This document shows positions 43,183 to 51,219 of a stretch of 64,000 nt of DNA, piece after piece (the stretch's first letter is position 1; every line of letters begins with the position of its first letter). The notes beneath the pieces are model-generated. The model searched no databases and was not told where the DNA came from. It saw nothing but the letters and a program-made list of their open reading frames with translations. Source of the stretch: Deltaproteobacteria bacterium (lineage in GTDB: Bacteria > Desulfobacterota > Binatia > Binatales > Binataceae); NCBI GenBank assembly GCA_019237115.1, contig JAFAHS010000414.1:1-64000 (forward strand), given 5' to 3'. The translations under genes were made by a program, and so were the position numbers.

Positions 43183-44154
43183 TCATCCTACGGTATCGTG
43201 AAGTGCGCGCTTGAGCGCGTCATCGCGGTCGGCCTTGAATTGCTTTGACACCTTGGCGGACGGCGCGAAGAGATCGAACCCGTGAAACGCTCCGGGATAG
43301 ACGTGGAGTTCGGTCGGCACGCCCGCCTGAATGAGCCGCTGTGCGTATTCGATATTCTCGTCCACAAAGAGATCGAGCGCACCAACCGGGATATAAGCGG
43401 GCGGCAGATTCTTCAAATCGGTGGCTCGCGCCGCCGCCGCATACGGCGATACATCCGCCCCCCCACCGCCGCGGCCCAGGTAGGCTTTCCAGCCCAGGCG
43501 GTTGCTCTCGCGATTCCACATGCGCGGGTCGGTAATCGCATGGCTGGCGGGGGTCGCGTTACGATCATCGATCATGGGGTAAATGAGGAGTTGGAATGCG
43601 ACCTGCACTTCCCGGCGATCACGGGCCAGCAGCGCCAATCCCGCTGCCAGGCCGCCCCCACCGCTGGCCCCGCCAATAGCAATCCGCGCGGGTTCAACAC
43701 CAAGCTCGTGCGCATGACCGAACAGCCACTTTAAGCCGGCATAACAATCCTCGACCGGCGCGGGAAACGGATGTTCCGGCGCCAAGCGATAGTCGACAGA
43801 CACCGCCACGCAGCCGATTCTCCTGACCAGCTGCTTCATGAGTCGGTCGTCTTGCTCGATATCGCCCATCACGTAGCCGCCTCCGTGAATCCAGTATAGG
43901 GCGGGAAGATTTCTTGGCTGATCGTCTGGCCTATAAACCCGCACCCGCACCGTGGGATCGCCTTGCAGACCAGGCACAAGTTGATCCCGACCGGTTACCC
44001 CCTCGACCGCGGGCAAGTTCGCCAGCAGCGCGGTCACCATTTTTTTCATCTTGCCCCGGGCTGCGGGAATTTCCTTGAGATCCAGAGGACGGTCAACCGG
44101 CAACTTCTCCACGACCGCTCTCAACTCAGGATCCAATTGATCGATGAAGCTCAT
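43183..44154 (-). CDS. alpha/beta hydrolase, HSL-type esterase
   Basis: 323 residues. The oxyanion motif is WIHGGGYVMGD, the nucleophile elbow IGGASGGGGLAAG (usual GDSAGG here G-A-S-G-G), the acid is in IPVGALDLFVDEN and the His in YPGAFHGFDLF. This is the hormone-sensitive-lipase/acetyl-esterase group that hydrolyses short-chain or aryl esters in the cytoplasm. It follows the CmcJ-type gene on the same strand but a strong hairpin between them suggests separate transcription. Confidence 0.92.
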   Translation of the reverse strand: MSFIDQLDPELRAVVEKLPVDRPLDLKEIPAARGKMKKMVTALLANLPAVEGVTGRDQLVPGLQGDPTVRVRVYRPDDQPRNLPALYWIHGGGYVMGDIEQDDRLMKQLVRRIGCVAVSVDYRLAPEHPFPAPVEDCYAGLKWLFGHAHELGVEPARIAIGGASGGGGLAAGLALLARDRREVQVAFQLLIYPMIDDRNATPASHAITDPRMWNRESNRLGWKAYLGRGGGGADVSPYAAAARATDLKNLPPAYIPVGALDLFVDENIEYAQRLIQAGVPTELHVYPGAFHGFDLFAPSAKVSKQFKADRDDALKRALHDTVG

Positions 44155-44248
44155 TGGTAGGGTCTCCCTTCAGGGGATACTTTGCTCGATGCCGCCAAGG
44201 TTATCGCACGGTTTAGAAAGGATATAAAATGCGAACTAGGTTTTCGGG

Positions 44249-44278
44249 AGGGAGAGGACCACGCGCGGCCCTCTCCCT
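44249..44278 (-). terminator. hairpin after the CmcJ/NvfI-type gene
   Basis: AGGGAGAGG / CCTCTCCCT gives a 9-bp perfect stem around a 12-base loop, 11 bp past the stop at 44289. The downstream minus strand has only short A/T. Probably a terminator, perhaps bidirectional. Confidence 0.6.
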
Positions 44279-44288
44279 CTTCGTTTTC

Positions 44289-45566
44289 CTAGAAGAAGAT
44301 AAAGGATCGAACCACGACGTTCTTGCGACAGGGAGCGTCGTCGGGTGCGGTTGGATCGATGCAGGCACTGTGGAAAGACCAACGCGAGACGGAACCGTCG
44401 GTCACAGAGTCGTAGCACTTGAGCATTGAGACCTCAGTGGGCTTCTGCAGCGGAAACCAGTACCACTCGTGGTTGGGGCGGTAGGTGAAGCGGGTGGTCT
44501 CCCCGACCCGGTCGTCATAGATGCGGTAGTTGGTGATGTACGGCTGATCCGCGAACGAGGGCCAGGCGCAGAGCACGAAGGGGTTCTGGCGCACCGTCTC
44601 CATCGGCTTGGCGAGGTTTATCGACACGAAGCGCCGCGACATCTTCGCATCGGCCTGCTCCTCGGTGTAGTGCTGCTCGCGCCCGAAGTTCCGTAGGTTC
44701 CTGGTAAGCAGCTCGCGGCAGCGCACCCGGCCGCTGTTATCGTTGAGGTCGTTGTGCACGAGGTACGCGTAGTTGGCGTTGACCCCCGGGTTCTTGTTGT
44801 CCTGGTCCTCTTTGCGGTCGCCCTGGTAGTCCTTGTCAAACACGTCGTGGTTGTACACGAGCGCATCGGTCGCGTCCGGGAAAAACTCCAGGAGGAGTTT
44901 CTCCATCTCCGGATAGAACACACGCTCGACTTCCGCCGCGTCATAAAAGTTCTTGCACTTGGACTCGCAGTACCCCAGCGCAACGCCAAGCTTGTCCATG
45001 CACGCGGGGCTCCTGGGCGAGAGCCCTGGGTAGTACTCTTCTATTCGTCGCGCGTCCCGCAGCACCTGAGGAAAAAAGAGGCTGCGCCGCCCGATCTGCT
45101 GCTCTTCCCTGCGCAACGCTTTCGCCTCGGCCTCGCGCGCCGGGTCCCGCCAGAGTGCGTTGGAGGAGACGATGGAATACGACGGCTGCTCGTAGATGGT
45201 ATAGCGCAGCGGAAGCGCCACGCCCCCTTCCGGGACCGCTATCTTGCTTGCCCGAATATGTTCCAGACATTCTGCAGCGCTACGAAATCCGAGACCCCAC
45301 TTGGTCTGGATCGGACCGGGAGGCGCCTGGTCGAGCATATCGATCAGCGCCTGGCCTTCCCCCCTGGCAATCAGCTCGAGCGCAGCCTTGGTCGCTGCAG
45401 CAGTCCCCGCATCTCCGTCTCGATCGAACGACATGTAGGATAAACCGCCGTTCGCAGCGATGGGTGAGGGTTGTCCTTGGGTGAGCTGGAAGGGAGGCAC
45501 ATAGACCGACGAACCTCTCCCCTTAGCCCCGGCAATCTGGTTCTCCATGGCCTTCAACCTCTCCAT
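44289..45566 (-). CDS. CmcJ/NvfI family oxygenase (Fe(II)/2-oxoglutarate-type fold)
   Basis: 425 residues from ATG 45566 (AGGAG six bases upstream). The C-terminal half has VHNDLNDNSG, RRFVSINLAKPMETV, NPFVLCAWPSF, NHEWYWFPLQ, and LKCYDSVTD, ending FHSACIDPTAP: the layout of the CmcJ/NvfI group, with H-x-D in VHND and a distal His in FHSA as iron ligands. Relatives methoxylate cephalosporins or build fungal meroterpenoids, and many are of unknown substrate. Four or five Cys in the middle (CMDKLGVALGYCESKC) may be structural. The upstream 150 residues are extra compared with the short fungal members. Confidence 0.7.
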   Translation of the reverse strand: MERLKAMENQIAGAKGRGSSVYVPPFQLTQGQPSPIAANGGLSYMSFDRDGDAGTAAATKAALELIARGEGQALIDMLDQAPPGPIQTKWGLGFRSAAECLEHIRASKIAVPEGGVALPLRYTIYEQPSYSIVSSNALWRDPAREAEAKALRREEQQIGRRSLFFPQVLRDARRIEEYYPGLSPRSPACMDKLGVALGYCESKCKNFYDAAEVERVFYPEMEKLLLEFFPDATDALVYNHDVFDKDYQGDRKEDQDNKNPGVNANYAYLVHNDLNDNSGRVRCRELLTRNLRNFGREQHYTEEQADAKMSRRFVSINLAKPMETVRQNPFVLCAWPSFADQPYITNYRIYDDRVGETTRFTYRPNHEWYWFPLQKPTEVSMLKCYDSVTDGSVSRWSFHSACIDPTAPDDAPCRKNVVVRSFIFF

Positions 45567-45969
45567 AGCATGCTCCTGAGTTGGAGGTAATGAATCGTCG
45601 CACACAGGTTTTGTAGCTGTAAATGCGGGAAGCAGTCTACCGGCTGCACGGAGAGCGGGGCCTACAAGGAAAGCCGCCCAATTCGAACCAGCCGAGCGAT
45701 TCCGCCAGCCAGCATCAACGATCGTCGCGCGCGCCACTTTGCCCCGGACTAAGCGCGGGGTATTTCTGGAGACGGGATGGAGTTCACCACCCCGAATTCC
45801 GCTTGGTTCCTAAAAGGAATACGGGATGCTGCCGAATCCCTCTCGACCTATCGACGGTGGGGGAAGAATTTTACCGCCCACCGGGTTCGCTCCAATCAGG
45901 GGTCGCTGGTTAGCGATTTGTAGCGGCGATGGCCTCCGCAACGATGAAAGGCGCCTAGGCTGTCATCGT
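45567..45969. other. intergenic region, nothing assigned
   Basis: About 400 bp between the SnoaL-like gene (ends 45970) and the CmcJ-type gene on the same strand. Frames here are random in composition. It should hold the promoter of the CmcJ-type gene. Confidence 0.35.
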
Positions 45970-46374
45970 TCAAATACTCAAAGACCAAAACTCATCTTCG
46001 CCCTGCTGATCTCCCTGATACTGCCAGAAGGCGATAGCGCGACCATCCCTTACGGTCCAGGCATGGACTTGTGGAGAAGACCAATTTCGACCGCCGCGCT
46101 GCGCACTTTCCGTGCACAAAATGACCACGCGGTCGTCCCTAGCGAACACCTCATCGATTCGAATTTTGAAGGTGCCTTCCGACAGCCGCATAAAGTGATT
46201 GAAAAATCCCAAAACTTCCGTGTGCCCGCGGTAATCGCGCGACAGCGGTCCGCGGCCCGGAACATGCCAGGCGATGTCCGCGGCGAATACCCCCAACGCG
46301 CCTTGAATATCGCCCCGGCCGAGAGCCTCGTAACCGCCTACGATCAGTGCTGCATTTTGCTCTGCTTTTGTCAT
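45970..46374 (-). CDS. SnoaL-like / NTF2-fold protein
   Basis: 134 residues from ATG 46374 (GAGGA upstream; the longer frame to 46668 has no support). MTKAEQNAALIVGGYEALGR, then DIQGALGVFAADIAWHVPGRGP (the WHxPG of the family), YRGHTEVLGFFNHF and WTVRDGRAIAFWQYQGDQQ. Probably a small cyclase/isomerase or ligand-binding protein. It lies 85 bp downstream of the LuxR-type regulator gene on the same strand, so the regulator may be its upstream partner. Confidence 0.85.
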   Translation of the reverse strand: MTKAEQNAALIVGGYEALGRGDIQGALGVFAADIAWHVPGRGPLSRDYRGHTEVLGFFNHFMRLSEGTFKIRIDEVFARDDRVVILCTESAQRGGRNWSSPQVHAWTVRDGRAIAFWQYQGDQQGEDEFWSLSI

Positions 46375-46459
46375 GTCCAGTTCCTCTTTGGTCGAACGCC
46401 GCCGCATTGGCGGGGCGGCATTGTCGGCCATCAGGATGCGGCACTGCGACGAGGCACCG

Positions 46460-49279
46460 CTAGAGGGTCGGTACCCTTGTTTTTTCTGGTTCGAGTACCT
46501 GGTTGAGTTCGGTGCGTGATGTGATGTCGAGCTTGCCGTAAGCGCGCGCCAGGTGGCCCTCGACGGTCTTGATGGATAGATACAGCTCGTGAGCGATTTG
46601 TCGGTTGGTGCGCCCTTGCCGTGCGAGCTGCGCGATGCGCAGCTCGCCGGCAGTGAGAGCCTCAACACCCCTGGTCCAGTCGCGGCGCGGTCGCGCGCCG
46701 GCTACCCGCAGTTCCTCTCGTGCGAGAGCGATCAGAGGCCGAGCACCGCAGCGAGCGGCAGCGTCGAGCCCTTCAGAAAGCACCCTCTGTGCGTCTCGTC
46801 GCCGTCCCATGCGCCTCAGTGCGGCGCCCCATTCCACCAGCGAGCGGGCACGTTCCAGGACCGCTGGAGATTCGCTCAGGACGCTCACGGATTCCTCTAA
46901 CGCCGCCGCTCCGGTTTTCCCGCCCCGTGCACGCCCGGCGACTCGAAGGGCAACCCCGAGGGCACTCCGACCACCAAATCGGCGGACATCTGCAAGCTCA
47001 GCCTCGGCCAAGTCGCGTGCACGGCGAGCTTTTCCGAGTGCGAGCAGCGCTTGCGCGGCACCCGAACGGGCGTGAAGGTAGCCGACATCTCGCATCTGCA
47101 TGCCCCACACATCAGAGCGCCAGAGCGCCATACAGGATTCGAATTCGGCCAGAGCTTTACCGGCGTGCCCTTGGGCGAGACACAGTCGTCCGCGCGCGGC
47201 CGGAACCAGCACGGTACCAACGCTGGCAGGCAAGCCGGAGTAAGGCATCGTATCGAGCAGCCGCTGGGCCTCAGCAAGTTCGCCGCTGGCCGTGGCAACA
47301 CTCGCCAGAACGGTCGCGGCGAAGGGCAACCCGGGCGCGAAGTCGCCTTCTTGCACAACGCGCATCGCCGTGCGCGCGGCCGCATCGGCCTGCGGCAGAG
47401 CGCCAAGGCGAAAATTCAGCAGGCCGAGCGTGCTGTAAACGGCGACGAGGCCGCGTGAGCTGCCCGAACGCTCGACCCGCCTGATCGAGGACCGGAGCGA
47501 GGCCTCCACAGCGCTGAACCGCTCTGCGGTCAACAAGCACCACCATAGTGCAGCCCGCGTGTCCCAGTCATCGACTTGTCGATCGGTCGACAGCGCTCTC
47601 TCGAGCGCCCGCGCCGCTTCATCGGCAGGTCTCCCGGTCATTATGCCTACAATGCCCTGAGCCACCGCCAGAGCCGCCGCCACACTCCCCTGCGAACGGC
47701 GTCGCGCTAACTGCTCGAGCAACTGCAGCCCCCTCGGTGCCGTACGCGCATCTTGCAGGGCGGCTACCAGCAACTGGCTCTGCAAGCGTGTCCTGGTTGC
47801 TTTTGGTGCATCTCCAAGCGTTGACAGCGCACGTTCCAGCACGCCGACGGACTCAGTCCAGCGAAATAGTTCCGCGTGGGCGCGCCCCAGTTCCGAAGCG
47901 AGTTCCGCTCGCAAGGCCGGGTCGGACGCAATCCGTATTGCTTCTTCCAGGCGCTGGCATGCGGTCATCCTCCCGGCTTGCCGCTCGGCTCGCGCGGATT
48001 CGCGGAGCGTTTCGACATGTAGGCGTGGAGGAGGCGGCTCCAAAAGCGCGCGCTCCAGGAGTTCAGCTGCAGCCGCGGGAGCGCCGTTCTCAAGCGCTGC
48101 CTGCGCCGCTTCGCGTAGCCGCGTGACGATCCACGCGTCACCGGCTGGCGGTAAGGCCAAGAGGTGCGCGGCAATCCGCCCGGGTGACGAATGCTCGGCG
48201 TACAGTATCCGAGCTGCCGTCCGATGCGCCGCCTCCTGCTCTGGTCGTGATAGAGTGCGGGCAACCGCATGTTCGACGATCGGATGAACAAAGCGCGGTG
48301 GCCGATCCTCGGCCAAGACCTCGAGCCGGACTAGTTCTGCTGCGAGATGGCTGGCCTTGCCAATTTCGAGGTGGGAGATCACGGCAGCGTGGCGAAGCTC
48401 GCAGCGCTCGCCCAGAACGGTAATTGCCTGAGCCAGGCGCAGGGCAAGCGGATCCAGGTTTCGCAGGCGTGCCGCAAGCCGCACCGCTACACCGTCGATT
48501 CCGCCGCGGTTTATCACATCTTCAATTACCCGGGCTCCCTTTAGTTGATCGGTGTGGTGCAAGGCCCGCAACAGCTCGAAAACGTAAAACGGATTGCCGC
48601 CTGTCGCGTGATGTATGGCGCTGCAAATATCATCGTGGACGGCCTTTCCCAGGGTCCTTCGTGCTATGGCAGCGACGCCGCGCTCGCTCAGCAGTGTCGG
48701 GCGAATTGTCGCGGTCGCTGCTGCGCGCACTGCAACCAGCGGCTTGGTTTGTGATCGCGATTCGTCAGAACGCACGGTTAGAATCAGGCAGACCTGGGGT
48801 CCCGCCAGGCGCGGTCCGAGATATGCCAGCCAGCGCGCCGACGCATTGTCCGCCCAGTGCGCGTCATCGACCGCAATCAAAACCGGTCCGCCTGACGTCA
48901 GATTCACCGTGAGCCAGTAAAGCCCGTGCAATATCGAAAACGATGTATCGCTTTCCGTCGCGCGCGAAGGCCCAGGCAGGAGCAGTGCCCTTACCGCGTG
49001 AGCCGCACCGGCAAACAGCGCCGCTCTGTCCTGTTTGCTCGCGTCGGCGCTGTAGCGTTCGAAGAGTTGGCGAACAATTCCGAAGGCGAAGTCGCATTCG
49101 AGATCGGACCCCCGCGCACGAAGAACGATTCGGTGCTTCTGGGTCGCGATGGCACAGGCCGTATCAAGAAGCGCGGTCTTGCCGACCCCTGCTCCTCCTT
49201 CCACGACCAACAGTCCGCCTCGACGCAGTAACGCCCGGATCGTCGCCAATTCCGCTGTGCGTTCGATAAGCTTGGTCAA
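46460..49279 (-). CDS. large LuxR-family regulator with ATPase domain (MalT/AAA type)
   Basis: 939 residues. N-terminal ATPase: Walker A GGAGVGKTALLD (28-39), Walker B in VLIAVDDAHWAD (about 135-146), and NPFYVFELLRAL of the AAA_16/STAND type. The middle ~500 residues are Ala/Leu/Arg-rich helical repeats (TPR-like) that bind an inducer in MalT-like proteins. The C-terminal HTH near 876-930 reads LTAGELRIAQLARQGRTNRQ and TVEGHLARAYGKLDI, the LuxR/GerE HTH. Likely activated by a small ligand; targets may include the SnoaL-like genes on both sides. Confidence 0.93.
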   Translation of the reverse strand: MTKLIERTAELATIRALLRRGGLLVVEGGAGVGKTALLDTACAIATQKHRIVLRARGSDLECDFAFGIVRQLFERYSADASKQDRAALFAGAAHAVRALLLPGPSRATESDTSFSILHGLYWLTVNLTSGGPVLIAVDDAHWADNASARWLAYLGPRLAGPQVCLILTVRSDESRSQTKPLVAVRAAATATIRPTLLSERGVAAIARRTLGKAVHDDICSAIHHATGGNPFYVFELLRALHHTDQLKGARVIEDVINRGGIDGVAVRLAARLRNLDPLALRLAQAITVLGERCELRHAAVISHLEIGKASHLAAELVRLEVLAEDRPPRFVHPIVEHAVARTLSRPEQEAAHRTAARILYAEHSSPGRIAAHLLALPPAGDAWIVTRLREAAQAALENGAPAAAAELLERALLEPPPPRLHVETLRESARAERQAGRMTACQRLEEAIRIASDPALRAELASELGRAHAELFRWTESVGVLERALSTLGDAPKATRTRLQSQLLVAALQDARTAPRGLQLLEQLARRRSQGSVAAALAVAQGIVGIMTGRPADEAARALERALSTDRQVDDWDTRAALWWCLLTAERFSAVEASLRSSIRRVERSGSSRGLVAVYSTLGLLNFRLGALPQADAAARTAMRVVQEGDFAPGLPFAATVLASVATASGELAEAQRLLDTMPYSGLPASVGTVLVPAARGRLCLAQGHAGKALAEFESCMALWRSDVWGMQMRDVGYLHARSGAAQALLALGKARRARDLAEAELADVRRFGGRSALGVALRVAGRARGGKTGAAALEESVSVLSESPAVLERARSLVEWGAALRRMGRRRDAQRVLSEGLDAAARCGARPLIALAREELRVAGARPRRDWTRGVEALTAGELRIAQLARQGRTNRQIAHELYLSIKTVEGHLARAYGKLDITSRTELNQVLEPEKTRVPTL

Positions 49280-49633
49280 GCAGGCAATTGTTGTCCGCGA
49301 GATTTGCTAGGTGCAACGTCCACGGAGTTACCGGGGCGGGGCGCCCTTCATGCTCCTGATGTGCTATGCGCCGCGGTTTCCGGGAACGCCAATCGGAGCA
49401 GCTGTGGTAGACGAAGCTCGCGTATCGTGAAGGTGGCTGGGACGAAGAGGCCCTTGCTTCTACAGAAAAGCGAGGAGAACCGTTCTACGAGCGACGAGGC
49501 GCGATGAACCACCAAGGAACGGGTTTCGCCGATGGGGATTCGCTAAGGAATGCGCGAGATTGCCCGCTGTATGGGCGCAATCCTAATGGAATTGCTATAG
49601 CAATAAGCGTACGGAGAGGGAGGCAGACCAACC
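49280..49633. other. divergent intergenic region
   Basis: Separates the LuxR-type gene (minus) from the PhzA/B-like gene (plus), so it must carry both promoters. A 14-bp perfect palindrome lies at 49591-49604 (separate entry). The rest shows no gene. Confidence 0.45.
49591..49604. promoter_or_regulatory. perfect 14-bp palindrome upstream of the PhzA/B-like gene
   Basis: ATTGCTATAGCAAT, its own reverse complement, 29 bp before ATG 49634. A GGGAGG ribosome site follows near 49618. The palindrome overlaps where a -10 element would be, so it may be an operator or part of the promoter. Confidence 0.5.
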
Positions 49634-50125
49634 ATGGCCAAGAAGACGCTCACCGATGCCTTCGGCGGCAAGGTAACCACCCTTGAAGAACAGCGCGCGA
49701 TTTGGCTCGATGCGCTGCACGAAGACGCCATATGGGAGGGACCCACGTTTGAGGTCCCGGTCACGATGATCGGGCGGGACGCAGTCGGCCGTTTTATGGA
49801 ATTTCTGTTGAGTGTGGTCCCGCGCTTCAGCACCAAGCCGGTAGCGGTTTATCCCACCGCCGATCCGGACACGATCATCCTGGAGGCATCGGGCGGCGGC
49901 GAGACCGTTGGCGGAGGCCGCTACACACAGCGCTATTTCACGATGGTCACCACCAAGAATGGTGAGGCCTTCCGCATGCGCGAATACGTCAACCCCTTCC
50001 AGACCTACAAAAGCTTCGGGAAAGAGCGCTGGGAGCGGGTAATCGGTGAGATCGCGACCAAATACAACAGATCCTGGCCCGCATCGCAGGCACCCGACCC
50101 AATCGTGTTGCCGCCGTTAAAGTAA
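49634..50125 (+). CDS. SnoaL / PhzA-PhzB-like NTF2-fold protein
   Basis: 163 residues, GGGAGG before the ATG. It has AIWLDALHEDAIWEGP, VTMIGRDAVGRFMEFL and FRMREYVNPFQTYKSFGKE; the last is the signature region of phenazine-biosynthesis PhzA/B and related SnoaL-like proteins. The ligand or reaction is unknown. It is divergent from the LuxR-type regulator gene. There is no phenazine pathway in the window, so the PhzA/B name is only a fold label. Confidence 0.82.
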   Translation: MAKKTLTDAFGGKVTTLEEQRAIWLDALHEDAIWEGPTFEVPVTMIGRDAVGRFMEFLLSVVPRFSTKPVAVYPTADPDTIILEASGGGETVGGGRYTQRYFTMVTTKNGEAFRMREYVNPFQTYKSFGKERWERVIGEIATKYNRSWPASQAPDPIVLPPLK

Positions 50126-50396
50126 ATGCCATGGTAGACTCGCCAGCCCAGCGCCCAACTCGTACCAGAAACCGGCGCTGCAGCTTTTCAGGGTCACGCC
50201 ATCGCGGGGACTCTCGTCCCATCCTGAGGAGCGACGACCCGTTGGACACGATGAATCCCATCCTTCTCCGTATATTTTCCAATCGCGGAGCGGGGGAATC
50301 TCACAAGCGTGTTCGGGGTCGGTATCGTCGCTAGTCGAGAGCATCTCTAAACTCGGTTGTTTTCAATATGCGGGTTCTCGATTTCTCGGGGTCCCA

Positions 50397-50588
50397 TCAG
50401 AGGACGGTCAATTTTTCTTGGATCGAAAGGCAGGCATCGCTCATCGCTTGCGCCTCACTGGCGCTCGCGCCGATTGTTCCACCCTCGCCGCTTGCACTGA
50501 TCAGGAGCCAGAACCAGGTCCCACCACTCCTCCAGATTGCGAAATCAACGCCCAAGTGGCGTATGCGATTGGGTGAACCGCGGCTCAT
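50397..50588 (-). CDS. small protein, unknown
   Basis: 63 residues from ATG 50588 with AGGAG eight bases before it. IRHLGVDFAIWRSGGTWFWL is a beta-hairpin-like stretch with aromatic ends, and SASEAQAMSDACLSIQEKL is a final amphipathic helix. This strand-strand-helix pattern is common in small hypothetical proteins. No signal or membrane segment. Confidence 0.55.
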   Translation of the reverse strand: MSRGSPNRIRHLGVDFAIWRSGGTWFWLLISASGEGGTIGASASEAQAMSDACLSIQEKLTVL

Positions 50589-50723
50589 TATTCGTCTCCT
50601 GGTCAAGATTCGGGCGTAGGTTCGTTTTCGCACAGACAAAATATAAGTGATCGCTCATAATTAAGCTACTCGCATTCGCGAAACCCGCATAATGTGCAAA
50701 CCCGCCGACTAATCCAAATGTAA

Positions 50724-50909
50724 TTGCACCTCGAAGAGCGGTTGCGTGTACCCGGCGATGCCTTTCCAGAAGCGAATGCTCGCGTTTCGCAAAAGGAAGA
50801 TCATGACCGCGCGTACCTACAGGACTGCCGTGGCGGGGTCAGTGTCGGTTCTTCGTATCAGTACTTCCCGAGCAAGGAGGCGGTGCTAGCGGCCGTTGTT
50901 GACCGGTAA
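50724..50909 (+). pseudogene. TetR-family regulator remnant (HTH only)
   Basis: The frame ends in GVSVGSSYQYFPSKEAVLAA-VVDR-stop, unmistakably the TetR helix-turn-helix (family form: AGVSxGSLYxYFPxKEALLAAL). The part before it (QDCRG) shows an out-of-frame start of the HTH, and the ligand-binding domain after VDR is missing. A decayed regulator, probably once linked to the flavoprotein gene that follows. Confidence 0.6.
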
Positions 50910-51219
50910 ACGAAACCAGAGGTGATTCGCAATGCGCTCGGCCAGGGATCTGCGAACGTTGTGATCTGACTTTGAACACACCAGCGTCTATCCGTCTTGG
51001 CAAATCCACGGCGCGAGATCACTCGCGTGTTATGTGGCTAGTCACGCTCCCATCGATCGGAGCACGGGCGTGAAGCCCAAAAGTGCTGAGGACCGCAGAA
51101 GAATCTACAGGCAGAAGGGATCCTCCATTCGATCCGGGGGCCCCGTCGCACCGCGCCCTGCACCTTCAACACGATTTGCTGGACCTCGACGTTGAGAGCA
51201 TCCGGGCTGCGATGTCCGC
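50910..51219. other. intergenic region, nothing assigned
   Basis: About 310 bp between the TetR relic and the end of the disulfide reductase gene. No gene is supported. Confidence 0.35.

Noticed and set aside
49634..50125. PhzA/B-like protein considered as evidence of phenazine biosynthesis
   Set aside because: No phzC-G genes nearby; the resemblance is at fold level only.
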